DNA of 64,000 nucleotides. It comes from Gordionus sp. m RMFG-2023 (lineage: Eukaryota > Nematomorpha > Gordioida > Chordodea > Parachordodidae). This document shows positions 25,801 to 37,068 of this stretch, piece by piece; positions within the stretch are counted from its first letter, which is position 1, and the number at the start of each line of letters is the position of its first letter. The notes below the pieces were generated by a model. The model was not told the origin of the DNA. It saw only the letters and a program-made list of their open reading frames with translations, and did not search any database. The position numbers and the translations under genes were made by a program. The stretch covers positions 27,947,120 through 28,011,119 of the forward strand of contig NC_088778.1 of assembly GCF_954871325.1 (NCBI RefSeq). The letters are read 5' to 3'.

Positions 25801-28800
25801 CTCTTCGTGTTTTACAAATCGTGCCTCATGCAGTGCGCTCAAATTAATGCTTCCAGGGCCATGCTAAACTTGGCCAACGATGTTTTCAAGATTTACCTTA
25901 AACAATACGGCAACCGAGTTTTGTTGGCTAACGTACCCAAGTAAGAAGTGTCCAATGGAGTATGTTTTAAAAATTCCGCTTTTTGGAAAGCGTTATAACC
26001 GAATGAATGGTGGAATATTATAAATCATGAGATTAATTTATAAAAAGGAAATAGGAAACGTGGATAAGGAAGGAAAGAAAATTAGGAATGCTTTAATAAA
26101 GGGTAGGATAGGAGAATTAATTTAATTATCTTTCTTTTTTATATGGAAATGATTATTTTTTTTAGTCATTAATTTATTCACCAAATAAATTTTTTAATTT
26201 TTGCAAGCAATCCTTCCTCCGCGTCTTCCGGAACCCTCTCAGCCACGGCCAGTAATTTACGAGAACTCGCTTCATTCCTCAAAGAAAATACCAACAAAAC
26301 TTTGAGCCGATCCGAAATTACTCTCCTTTGCGTTTTCATTGGTACGGCCGAGTATTGTTGCGAAACTATTAAACAAGTTTTTCCCAATCACTTATTTTTT
26401 TATGCCACTATGCCGTTGATTTGATAAATTATTCGAGGCCCGTGAAGCCAAATTAGGGTTCAGACATTCAAAATTATTTGGTTGGGTATTTTGAGACCAC
26501 AGACCAAACATAGACTACTTTATGGGCAACCCTTTGAACAGGGGTAATATGGACCGGAGGTGGGTTCATGTCCTTTTTAGGTTTCGATTTAAATTCCTGT
26601 TTTTAAAATTAGGGGAATACGGAGTAAGTTTCTTCGTGAGTGAGGAATAAAAAAAATTGGAGAAGGGACCCTGATCCGCCTTTAAATTATCGTCACAGTA
26701 TACATACAGTTTATGACTGCGCATGCGCAAACATTAATTAAATATTTTATTTCGAGAAATTTATCGTCGAAAAAAATGAGATTTCATTGATAATTTCTCC
26801 TGATGCTTCTTCAATTCTAGTTTTTTTTTTACCGATTTCTTTAAATATGATATTTTTTTAAATTTTTTTATCATTTCGTTTTGTGGAAGCCTTATCCAAG
26901 GTCAATCAAACTTAAACCTTCATTCATAGTTACCCCGAATTTCGCGGCGAATTTTACAAAATACGCTGTATTTTTGTATTTTCCGTCTAGAATTCGCGCT
27001 AACTGTGAATTTAGGGTTATACCAGGTGCATATATTTATAAAACGAGAATATAATGATTTTAAGTTAATACAAAAGTAATACGACACTAGTCAAAAATAA
27101 TGGCGTGTTGGAAAATATCTTAAGGAAACAGTTGACAGATTATTTTAATTTTAAAAAAAAAATTTAATTTTAACCAGGGATCCCGAATCGTTATAAAATT
27201 ATAATGGTTACGTTTTGGTTACGGTTCTTAAGAATAGGTTCGGTTTAGCTAATTATAAAGGTTTATTACGGTTAGAATTTTTTTTTTATTGAAACAACAC
27301 CATCTTCTAATTTATTTTTATTATAAGCATCTATGAATTATACATAAAAATAATATATAAGATTCAAAATAACTCATTTTTTAAATATATTATTTGAACG
27401 TATAAAGTAATATATTTTCTAATATAAATGGATTCCTTTTTGTTCGTTGTAACGATAATAACACAATTTTTTTCCCCGAAAAAGCCCTTTCTACAGAAAC
27501 TTGTGTTGCGGGAACCCCCAGTACTATAAGAGCAAGTTTATACAATTCTGGATATTCAAATTATTTCCATTTCAAAAATATAAAAACTGAACCGAACCGT
27601 TTTTTATAAAGGTTCTTTTTAATCCTTCAAAAAATAATTATATCGGTTACGGTTATGGTTCAGATATTTATAACGGTTTATAATGGTTTAACGGTTCGTT
27701 ACGGTTCTCTCCGAGTCCCTGATTTTAACTTAAAAAAAATTTGAATCAATTTAAAAAACAAACATATTGTCAAAAAAATGAATATTTTCTCATTCAAAAT
27801 TAGTTTAAGTCTGTGTTTTAGATATCGAAAAATTTGATTTCGCAAAAAGAATAAAATCAGATTTTTAATTATAAATATTTTAAAAAAATGTCCAAAATAT
27901 TTAGAAAATTTTAAATATGTTTAACATACGATTTCCTTAAAATTTTGAAACTTATGAAAAAAAATTTTGATATTATTTGAATCGAATATAAGAAAATAAA
28001 GATATATTAACTGTCGAATAATTTGTAATTATTCCTATAAACCCGATTCCTTTGACTCTATTTCCACAATAAATTATTTTTTAAAAAATTTTGATAATCT
28101 ATTTTCGAATACAATTCGATTTTCCAATTCAATATTCGACGAATCACATCGAATACGAATAATGCAAATATTCGTTACGTATTTTTATAGAGTTGTAAAA
28201 ATGCAGCCCTTGAACCTGCAAAATTAACAGCTGATTAAATATCCGCGATATTTAAAAAAAATATATATAAATTTTATCCTATTTATTTTATTTTTTTATA
28301 TATAATAGTTAGAAACCAAGATGAAAGAAAAAATCGAACCTTCATTGGTCGACCAAGTTGATTTTAACGACGAAATCGATTTGTTTCAAGGGTATTTAAC
28401 TTTAAATTTAAAACATTTTTAAAAGATTTTTTTTTCGAAGGAGGGAAGGAAAAATGACTAAAAAATGGAGGATGTTTAAGAAATCTCCCGCCCATATTTT
28501 AAAACTCGTATTCGTGTAACTAGTGATCAGCATCGGGCCGTCCGGCCCAACCCCGAATATTTTTAAAAATTATCCCGAACGAATTTATTTTTTTTGTTCT
28601 AAAAAAGCCTGCAAAATAAAAATGAAAAATTATCTGTCCGTCTTGCCAAGGCCGTATTTAAAATATATGTTGTTGTAATATGTAAATTTACTTCGAAATA
28701 AAATCGAGAGGTAAAGAAGTAATATTCAAATCGACTTGTTAAACAGAAAAACGAAACGAATTATTATATTATTTGAGTAAAGACGATGTAAATGAATAGG

Positions 28801-31800
28801 ATATAAAAGTATATATATAATCGAGGATATTTTACTTGTTATTTTGCGAACTTAATTCTTAATCTGTCAATTTTAATTAATATTAATTTTATTTTGATCA
28901 TGTTTTCACTTTATATTTAAGTATTTAATAAAGATTTAGTATCATATTTTAGTTCTAACGTTTCTTTATTTGACATATATGATAAATTTTAATATATGTT
29001 TCTTGCAAGAATTTTATAATATATCATTTTTAGGCCCGACCCGGCCCGTAATGAAAAAGCATGAGACCGGACGCAGCCCGAACCGAATTTTTTTTTAAAA
29101 TAGTTTCGGTCCTTGATTTGTAGATCTCTATTTTCTAACATCTGTCAAGGTTATTTATCAATTTCGTTTTAGAGATTTTAAAGGTGAATAAAAGAAAAAC
29201 TAATATTCTAAACTAAGCTTAAATTCTTCTTTTACTCTCAACCAATCGATGATTATTTATAAAACAAGTTGCTCATAATTCTTTTTGATCAATATACTAA
29301 TTCTGTCGGAGTAATTTCGACTAGTCTAGTTTCCATAAATTCAATTCATAAAGCCTTTTTTTCTAACTTTACTTTTGGGAATATAATGTTTAGAAGAAAC
29401 CTTTAAACATAAGTTCAAAGAATAAGTGTAGGATATGTGATATGTTTGGAAGTATTTATTGTTATTTTTTTTTACCGATTTGCAATAAAAAGGCTTTGTC
29501 TGGGATGACCTAAGATTTATGCTATTTTTTTTTTACATTTCATTAAAATTTTGATCAAAATCGTAATTAAATAAAGAACATATATAAATAAATATCATGG
29601 CTCTTTTATTTATTCTCTAGAAATATTTTGTTTAATCTGATTCAGAATCATTAGTACCTGTATCAATAGCCTGATTCAAGATTTGGAAGCTCAGTGTGAA
29701 CCTTATCTAAATGCCATGTCCAAGGTTACTAATGTCTCGTTAATTGTTACTAAACTTTTAAATTTTTGCTAAAAAATAATATACATTTTGTTTCGTTTTT
29801 TTTTCTACTCCTTCCATATTAGACCAACTGGCTGAATTGTGAATCGGTTGGTGACCAATCTAAGTACGTTACCGGTATCGTAAATTGCTTCAAAATTAGT
29901 TTTCCGTTCATAAAATCTAACTTGACCAATTCTCGCAAATATTTCACCCAATTTTGTATACGATTCGTGAAGTTTGCCTTCTATATATATATATATTATA
30001 ATTTTATATTTACTGCTTAATTATATTTCTAACTTACCACTTTTGTACAAAAATGATTTACGAATCAAAATCGTATCCTTATAAAGGAGCCCTCATGTAT
30101 CCCCCCCCCTCCACTTTGCCATTTTAGAAATGATTGTTTTTATGTACTACTTAAATAAAATATAGTTTTTACGCTATATTAATAACCAGATATAAATTAC
30201 TCTTGCAAAAAATGCGCATCTATGATAGTTACGCAACGGTATTATTATTATTTGATATTTTCGATATTCAACAGCAAGTTTTTGTTAAATAAGGATAATA
30301 ACACTATTAAAAAATAATAATGTTAACTTGAACCGGAATGACAAATAAGCTAATTTTTATTTTATCAACGAAAAAAAAAACTATTACTCAACCTCATAAA
30401 TTTTTTGAACTATTTTTTTTTGGTGTTATAAAAAAATAAGTTTTTAAAAGGAGAAATATTTTTGAATCAAATTTTTTACTTATAATAATAAAAGTTTTTT
30501 TTTTCAAACTCTGGTAAAAACTGACATTAACACCTATTATTAATAAATAAGTTGTACAAATATTCCATTAATTTAGAGTAATCTATTTCTGTATTGATTA
30601 GAGGGGGAAAAAATTTTTAAAAAAAATTACAATTAGCATCGTGTGTTAGAGAGAAGCAAGCCCCATAAGGACTGTCCCGCTCGCCCAAATATTCTCTCTT
30701 ATTCGATCAAACTGGATTCAGGAAGAAACTCTTGCACTTTATGCTGGAACACCGATTTCGGGCAAAAATTTCTTAATTATTTTATTTTACCCAAAATTGC
30801 TTAATTATACTTCTTTATTTTCCTCTAACTCTTTAAAAAAAAAGTCCCGCTTAACCTGATAAATAATCGGTAACTGTCAATGAATTCTTATCACATTTAT
30901 TACGTCCACAAATTTCGAAAATCATATAACTATTATATATCTTTTCTTACACATTAATTTCGGTAAAAAAAGGAACCTCCTAAATCTTGATGAAACCTTT
31001 GTTTCATCCATCCTTAGTTCTTCACAAATGTAAATAATCTTGAATTCATCCATCCATCCATTATCTTGCGCAATAATAAATTTCAAAATTTCAAAAGCAC
31101 ACCCTTTTAATTTTAAGTATTGTTACATTTAATTTTGCTTTAACATTTGAATATGCTATTTATTTATTTTTTTAAAAATATATATTCCCCTAAAATAATA
31201 AAAGTTCTTTCATTCCTAAATACCTGACCGCGCTTTACAAATGCAAACCTGTAGGTATGGTAGGAGCAGAACAACTATTGCTAGACACTCACAGCTTGAA
31301 AACCGTTTTGTTGGAACTCCCTTCCTTGGGTGCCTTCAATAGTAATAGTAGCAGTTTATCCGTTTCCAATTCGTATTCCAATTTTTCTAGCCTCAGCAAT
31401 CAAGGTCAGGGGCAAAGTGGGATTAACGTTAAAAAACTGCCACCTGTTAGGTTCGCTATTATATAATGGCACTTTCAATTGATTGTTTAAATGGATTATA
31501 ATAAAAATGGGCATTTTGTCATTCATAACATTTTTTTTAGAGTTATAGTGTCTATTGTCCTTTTTCAATGCTAGTTATACCTCGTCTAGCTCCACTAAAT
31601 TAGGTAAGAATTTGGTAAACTAATTTATTCGTATGTCCAAGAAGCATTTAAAACGAAATTCTAATAAACTCATGTTTTTATTTAAAATATTATACTAATA
31701 ACATATGATTCCCAAATTTAATCATGAAAATTAGTTACAAATGCAACTTGGACACTTTACGCTTAATAACATTAATACGAAATTTCACTCTAGCTTGGAC

Positions 31801-34259
31801 GAGGTATAAGAATAGAAAAAATCACAAAAAAAGCTATATTAATTTATATACGTGCTATAAAATATATCCTATTAGACCATAGGGCATTGGTCCTTAGGTA
31901 CATCTCAATTTTGAATTATTTACCTGGGGTAATTTTTTAAATTCGAAGGTTTAGGGAACACAATTTTATCCTTATGAAATATTTTTGTATTTTTTTTTAA
32001 ATTTTATATTTTTTTAAAAAAAAAAATCTGTATAAAAATTTTAGTTTATAATGATATAAATTAAGAGTCGTTTAAAAAGTATCGCGACAAAGTTTTCCGA
32101 AAATAATAATGCATTAGAAAGCATCGTTGAATGCAAATCAGCTGGACCCGCCATTTTGGTAACCCATATAGTAATTGTTCTCATGTTAAAAACTACTATT
32201 AAATTGATAACTTGCTTCCTATGATCAGGCAATTCTTTAATAAAGTTTGCGTCAGACATAGGAATAAATCGACCTCTCGTTTAAAATTTTTAATAATGAC
32301 GTGGGTAATTAAAATGGCGTCCTCAGCTGTCTTCATTATGTACACTTTTAATGAATACACCCTTCAGTCTAGGTATTATTTTATGTCATTAGCCTGAATA
32401 CATTTCCGTCACATTTTTTTTTTTAATTTAGCAATCGATATTAAAATTAAGAAATTTTGAATTCCCATGAATTAACGCGATATGACATAAATGTTATTTT
32501 ACATGGATGGTTTTGTAACAATTACAAATGTAAAAAAAATAAGGATCGTTAGTTTTCTAAAAGGAATTATGATGTTTTTTTTGGGGACATTAATATTCAT
32601 AATTTTAACGCATTGTGTGAGAACAAATAACATGCTTGCCTTAATCTTCCAAGTCTTTTGCCTTTCATTATATATTAAAGTATTTTGGTCAAATTTAGTA
32701 AATAAAATTGTATCAAAAAAAAGTATTTATTTTAATTTTTTAATCAAATAGATTTATAAAGACAATTCTAATCTCAACCCCCCCCCCTTCTTCCTTCTAC
32801 CTCCATTTTTCATTTACATAAAATAAATAATTACTAAATCAAAAGCTTCACCAAGATCGTTGTTAAGGGCATGACGAAGGCCGAAATGATACTGAAGGTA
32901 GTTATGACGCCTCATCAAGATTCGGTTCCGCTCTTTGTCGAAAACTGTCTCAAGCTTTTACCAGATTTGGAAGGTATCGAATTCCAAAAAATTCTGGATA
33001 TCAAAGTAAAACTTTCTATATATTTTTTTGGTTAGATTTAGGTTATTTTCGAGAAAGGCGTGGATATTTTGTAAATTGGTCTTATTAGTTTTTTTAGTTT
33101 GAATCCCAGTTCTCCGAAACGGACAGAAAACTAGGGTCTATCAGACAGCTGGGCCGCTTACAAATTATAATGTCATTCGTATTGTATCTTATACTTGCTT
33201 AATTTCCTTTTCAACTTTCTTCTTAATTTGATCTATTACCATTCTAAATTCTACGATATGTCGAAAGACTTTTTTTAAAGTGATCATGTAAGAGACCTGG
33301 TTTGCCAAAATACTACCAAAATTATTCTAAATTACCTAAATTCTTGTAAATGACAGCCCATAAAATCATCAAAAATAAAAATTCGGTCCGGACTTTAAGA
33401 AATAAAAATCTGAGCATAAAATTTTGACCTTTGATATTCATTAAATATATAATAGTTAAATTATTATATTTCCATTAATTTTTTTTTATTCTCATTTTTC
33501 GTTCAATAATTTTTTATTATTACTACAAGTATGAATTAATTAAGTTAATAAAACACTTTGAAAAATTTTTTATTAATAACTAAGCAAATTAAATTTTTCT
33601 AATTTTTTTGGGTTTATATTAGGTAAAAACTTAGCCAGATAAAATATGATTTAAATTATTTATTAAGCTATATAATCTTTGCTACTAGCCTAATATATAA
33701 TTCCTTTGAAATATCGTTATACTAATAAAAAAAATTTGGAAAATGTACATATATTTTATAAATATATTTTATAAATATATTTTTAAAGGGCATTAAAAGA
33801 AACGAGCAGTACGCTATAATAGACTGCTTTAGAGAACATAGAGCCAATTTTCAACAAAACGAAACAGAAAATAGTAATATTTTCATAATTAATTAAATAT
33901 TCATTATCTAGATAAATATCATTACTTTTTTTTAAAAAAAAATTCTAAGTAAAATATATTATATACGCTTTTTATAATAATTCATAACAGAAATTAGCAA
34001 TTCGAATTCAACCTCAAACGCCTCTTTACCGAAAGAAGAAACGCCATCATCTAATCAAGAAACGGTAATTAATGGTGGTAACAAAAACAGTAATAACATA
34101 GCCAGTACCGGGACGAAAGCGTTGACTTCTTCCCTCACGTCTGTAGCTAGCGCGAATGAATCAAATAAACCAAGTGGAAATTCGCTCAATTCGATGATTT
34201 TCTCCATATCTGATCCCAGAATTAAGAAAATTGAAAATTTAATCAAAAAGAAGATGTAA
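16804..34259 (+). CDS. VPS53: VPS53, GARP/EARP tethering complex subunit, 22 exons
   Basis: Exons: 16804-16857, 16898-17028, 17069-17222, 17721-17836, 18281-18400, 19482-19560, 19968-20035, 20209-20281, 21231-21373, 22340-22478, 22777-22944, 24241-24317, 25272-25381, 25730-25940, 26208-26376, 28309-28391, 29646-29724, 29823-29971, 31205-31450, 32846-33005, 33789-33873, 33991-34259. All junctions are GT..AG and phases agree, giving 960 residues (human VPS53 is about 830). Landmarks in order: [24 protein letters not shown] (N-terminal coiled-coil bundle), [104 protein letters not shown], and the C-terminal [15 protein letters not shown]53 pairs with VPS52, VPS54 or syndetin, and VPS51 to tether endosome-derived vesicles at the trans-Golgi or recycling endosomes. 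Extra length lies in Ser/Asn-rich linkers (exons 11, 19 and 22). The start at 16804 gives an N-terminus like known homologues, but in-frame ATGs at 16798 and 16765 are possible. Introns range from 40 bp (first two) to 1.9 kb. Confidence 0.95.
18498..18623. mobile_element. small palindromic MITE in VPS53 intron 5
   Basis: CCCGTAATTCACGGCTATCG at the left is mirrored by CGTGGTAGCTGTGAATGCAGGG at the right, giving terminal inverted repeats of about 25 bp in a 126-bp element. A relative lies at 26916-27017. No TSD could be assigned with confidence. Confidence 0.5.
20586..20951. mobile_element. TIR element carrying a tRNA-like core, in VPS53 intron 8
   Basis: The left end GGTTAATAATAGTCACTACC and the right end GGTAGTGACTATCATTAACC are inverted repeats (19 of 20 match), 366 bp apart. 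Secondary similarity inside both arms (AATACCAACCAAATTTG on the left, CAAATTTGATTGGTATTAG on the right) extends the inverted repeat. TTAA occurs at both edges, so a 3- or 4-bp TTA/TTAA duplication is possible. The centre holds a C9 tract and the tRNA-like sequence listed separately. Confidence 0.6.
20753..20828 (-). repeat. tRNA-derived sequence (SINE head or tRNA pseudogene)
   Basis: Read on the minus strand from GCCTCTATGACCTAGTGGGC, 76 nt show a box A-like TGACCTAGTGGGC and a box B-like GGTTCAAATCC at tRNA spacing. The acceptor ends (GCCTCTA against GCAATGA) do not pair and the T-stem has a mismatch, so this is not a functional tRNA. It resembles the Pol III promoter head of a tRNA-derived SINE, and could still be read by Pol III. 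Confidence 0.7.
21600..21800. repeat. GC-rich repeat island in VPS53 intron 9
   Basis: CAGCAGGACCGGGTACACGG and CGGGCCGGGCC boxes stand out of AT-rich sequence. They resemble the subterminal boxes of the hAT elements in this window. The weakly mirrored GTACCTCAACAGG at about 21790 may be the other end. Class is inferred only. Confidence 0.35.
22969..23263. mobile_element. probable non-autonomous hAT relative in VPS53 intron 11
   Basis: Begins TAGGGCGGATTTAGCCCGCC, immediately after the exon 11 donor region, and ends GGACTTCTTACCTCTA. The right terminus resembles the hAT-B end (TAGAGGT on the opposite strand). GC-rich boxes lie at both sides. Flanking 8-mers do not match. Confidence 0.4.
23454..23655. 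mobile_element. hAT MITE, TAGTGTTGTTAAACGG family, in VPS53 intron 11
   Basis: 202 bp from TAGTGTTGTTAAACGGCTC to GAGCCGTTTAACAACACTA, with excellent terminal inverted repeats of about 19 bp. Flanking 8-mers GTCCCAAG and GCCTCCAG agree at 5 of 8, compatible with a decayed hAT duplication. Confidence 0.75.
24016..24163. mobile_element. hAT MITE, same family, shortened, in VPS53 intron 11
   Basis: TGTACTGTTAAACGCC at the left and CGCCGTTTAACAACACTA at the right bracket the family core (AGATGTCCAAACTTTTCTG, CATCTATAAGCAAAATC). It ends only 77 bp before exon 12, close to where the branch point should be. Confidence 0.6.
26916..27017. mobile_element. small palindromic MITE in VPS53 intron 15
   Basis: CCTTCATTCATAGTTACC at the left is mirrored by GCTAACTGTGAATTTAGGG at the right. 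Interior CGCGGCGAATT and CTAGAATTCGCG parts match the 18498-18623 element, so these form one family of about 100-125 bp. Confidence 0.5.
27175..27721. mobile_element. non-autonomous hAT element with perfect TSD in VPS53 intron 15
   Basis: 547 bp from CAGGGATCCCGAATCG to CCGAGTCCCTG, with inverted termini CAGGGA(T/C)(C/T)C. It is flanked on both sides by ATTTTAAC (27167-27174 and 27722-27729). Subterminal GGTTACGGTT-type boxes are repeated many times in both halves (CGGTTACGGTTATGGTT; TTACGGTTCTCT). No coding region. A third, distinct hAT family in this window. Confidence 0.85.
28521..29130. mobile_element. hAT element of the TAGTGATCTGC family in VPS53 intron 16
   Basis: Opens TAGTGATCAGCATCGGGCC and closes TTTGTAGATCTCTA, matching the copies at 7640 and 8394 but longer (610 bp) with extra interior sequence. 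Flanking 8-mers do not match, so either a boundary or the duplication has decayed. Confidence 0.65.
31578..31806. mobile_element. TA-flanked MITE (mariner-like) in VPS53 intron 19
   Basis: TACCTCGTCTAGCTCCA at the left is mirrored by CTAGCTTGGACGAGGTA at the right. TA dinucleotides flank both ends (31576-31577 and 31807-31808), as in Tc1/mariner-type elements. The interior is also partly palindromic. 229 bp, no coding capacity. Its left end mimics a small VPS53 exon (see the rejected items). Confidence 0.6.
32120..32348. mobile_element. MITE-like inverted repeat in VPS53 intron 19
   Basis: CAGCTGGACCCGCCATTTTGG followed by AACCCA (about 32138-32166) is mirrored by TGGGTAATTAAAATGGCG followed by TCCTCAGCTG (about 32302-32328). 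The arms are about 50 bp, separated by about 120 bp. Family not recognised. Confidence 0.45.
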
Positions 34260-35394
34260 ATAAAAATTGAAGGATGATTATGAATATTCCTTTAATCTTT
34301 TCGCGTCATTAATTAAAGATCATAACGGCTTGTAACCTGCATATTTAAGGCAAACGGATGTGATTATTATATTTAACAATATATCTTATATTTATTTATT
34401 GTGATTATCTTCAATTTTATTTATTTTTTAAAAAATTATTATGATTATGGGGTTATAGTTGTATCATTTAAATATATGTGTGTTCATTACTTTAGCATTA
34501 CGATAAACAGGTTCATACTTTAATTATTATTATTTTTTTATTAGATATTTCTTATCACCACGCTTTTGATAAATACTATTTATAATTGTTCATAAAACAA
34601 ATATTGCTAATATTTCTTTGTCAAATAGTTTTTTGTTAAACGGCAATTTATGTATGTTGTAAATTTTTTTTCTAAATAATGAGGATACTTGGCCTTATAT
34701 TATGACAGGCATGTTCCAAAAAATAAGCCTAAATATGTAATATTATTTAATTTCACTTTATTTAATTAATGAATCTCTTGGAAATTTCCAAACAATTAAT
34801 GATATTATTTGGATTTCTTAACCTTATCAGGTATGTCATAATGCTGTTAAGGCTAATTTTAAAATGCAGCTTGCTAAAGTTACAATTACTTTCCACAAAA
34901 AAAATATTGGCTTCCATTTCGCTGCTTTGTCAAAAAAAATAATAGCGCCATTTAGTTACTATTTTTTAATTGTATCGTTGATACCTAGTAGCTACTTTCA
35001 AAAAGTATGCTAAAATATCTCATTTCTTAGATTTTTAATAGTCATATGCTAAAATTTTAAATTAAATTGGGCTGTGTCGTTAAATATCGGATCGTTATCG
35101 ATATTAAGCGTTTTCAAAAAAATATCTAATTGGACTGATATTTATTGAAAAACCGATCAAATATTTTTATCGTTTTTGGTTATTTTATGATTGTATATAT
35201 AATCATATAATTTTTTTTTATAAAATAAACAATTTCTAATAAATTAATGAAAAGGAACTAAAATACTATTTATTTGTTGCAATGTTTTAAAAAAAATAGT
35301 TAAATTTTTACACTATTTCTTGTATTATTTGCAACAAGAAAATGATTTTAAGATGTCTAACTAGTCGCATTCATTCTAAACGATTCGATTTAGC
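34260..35394. other. VPS53 3' flank, AT-rich
   Basis: Presumed 3' UTR and intergenic sequence. An AATAAA-like signal cannot be singled out among many. No further gene is seen. Confidence 0.35.
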
Positions 35395-35567
35395 ATTTTT
35401 AAAAATGTTCAAAGATTTTGAAAAAAAGTAAATTATTCCAGCTTTCTGATTTTGCCCACAGATGGCAGAAAGCATTGGCGAAATTTCGTAGCTTAGGTAA
35501 TAATATATAAGCGAAGAGCCCTTTTTAAAAATTAGCTAAATGAAGCCGTTTAGCAACACCACATTCG
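35395..35567. mobile_element. hAT MITE fragment, TAGTGTTGTTAAACGG family
   Basis: The right end GAAGCCGTTTAGCAACACCA and the interior CAGATGGCAGAAAGCATTGG match the family. The left end is not resolved. Confidence 0.45.
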
Positions 35568-36855
35568 CCCGTCAACATTGCAAATATTTTAAATGATATT
35601 TAACTTTAGGAGAATAAAAAAAATGAAATGCACTTAATCATTCGTGTAAGTTAAATAAATGAATATAGTAAAAGTTTTTAGGAAATTCCTTAATTTAAGT
35701 TTTACTCATAGAATTCCTTAATAATAAAAGATCTACAAGACGTTTCTTATAAACGATCAAACTTTTAATTATAAGTTGTCGGATTGCGTTTAGCGATATT
35801 TTCTTTAGATTTCCAGTGATTAAGATATATAAATAAGATCAAAAAATGCCTGGTAAATGGGTCGATATAGTGTTGGTTTTAGTTATGGGACACAAAAATA
35901 AGATTAAGAAACTGGACACCGACCGAGTAGGAAAATAAGGGCATGCTCATGGTGAGTTTTGGCGCTCTTGAAAAATATTAATATCCTGAAACAATTCCAA
36001 TGACTAAATTTGATAAACTAAGAAGTATTTACTATAAATTTTTGAACAGAATAAAAACATTTTTTGGCAGTCAATTAGACTTAATATTAATTAGGAACAA
36101 CAATAAACCAATTGGATGTTCGCCAATAGGATCAATTAACTGCGAAAGCGTATTGTTTTGCGCCGACAGAAGTTGACGGCCATCTAAGAGATCGGTTGCG
36201 GCTACGAATCTGTCAAACTTTTAAATTGATTTTAGGACTAAATATCCGTTAGCACTGAATGTGAACAAAAAACCCCTGACATTCCGGTTTGTGCCTTATA
36301 TGGTTAGAAAGAGCTCAGAACGAAATGACAATTATAAAAGACTTAGTGAATAGTCTAATCAATATTTATGCGCAAAAGATAAAATGTTTTAAGTGCCAAA
36401 AAACTGGACACTCCGAATCTAAACTCAGTGAAACAACACCTACCCTCACGTGATTCAATAAATAATCTTTGAACAGATGGATTAAATAAAATGGTAGAGA
36501 TTACAGACAAAATAAATGTACTTGATATCACGGTCGAATATGATATGAGAGCAAAGGCTTCTATTATAGAATTCGAAGTTTGGGCAAACCGCAGACATTT
36601 GCCGCAAACCCAATATCTACCTATAGAGATATGCCCTTGGATCTAATGGGTGAAGACATGGTCCTTGTTCAAGTGGTGAAGGAAGTTCGTAAATTATCAA
36701 CCATTATAATAAATTCGAATTATCTACCTCTGTTTGGATTGTCATGTATTTTATCATTTGGGTTTTAGTTGTTGAAACAGGTAAGCATTCAACAGGTTAT
36801 CAAAACGAATTGGGTTCCCGTGGGCCAACCAAGACCAACAATAGCAAGTCGCTAT

Positions 36856-37068
36856 TGGTATTGTTAAACGGCTGGTTTTTAGCCGATTTTAAAAAACTGT
36901 TAACTCAATAATTTAACCAGATAAATATTATGCAAGCCTGAAGATTTTGTTCAGGCAGGTCTAGACATATATTATAGAAATCTCATGACTTAGACAATAT
37001 TTTTCTGGCCAAAATATTAAGTTAGTCATTTTAAAAATCGACTCAAAACGAGCCATTTAACAACACTA
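36856..37068. mobile_element. hAT MITE with perfect 8-bp TSD, inserted in the gypsy fossil
   Basis: 213 bp from TGGTATTGTTAAACGGCTGG to GAGCCATTTAACAACACTA, flanked by GTCGCTAT on both sides (36848-36855 and 37069-37076). This copy defines the TAGTGTTGTTAAACGG family as hAT. Related copies or fragments lie at 7217, 9259, 12298, 23454, 24016, 35395 and about 62870. Confidence 0.88.

Noticed and set aside
31575-31609. Small extra VPS53 exon between exons 19 and 20
   Set aside because: Splice-like sites and a Ser-rich translation are present, but inclusion breaks phase with exon 20. Direct joining of 31450 to 32846 restores [10 protein letters not shown]. The segment is the terminal repeat of a TA-flanked MITE.
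32491-32751. 86-codon hydrophobic protein in VPS53 intron 19
   Set aside because: Composed almost entirely of residues expected from translated AT-rich DNA, with no recognisable motif or context. Probably chance.
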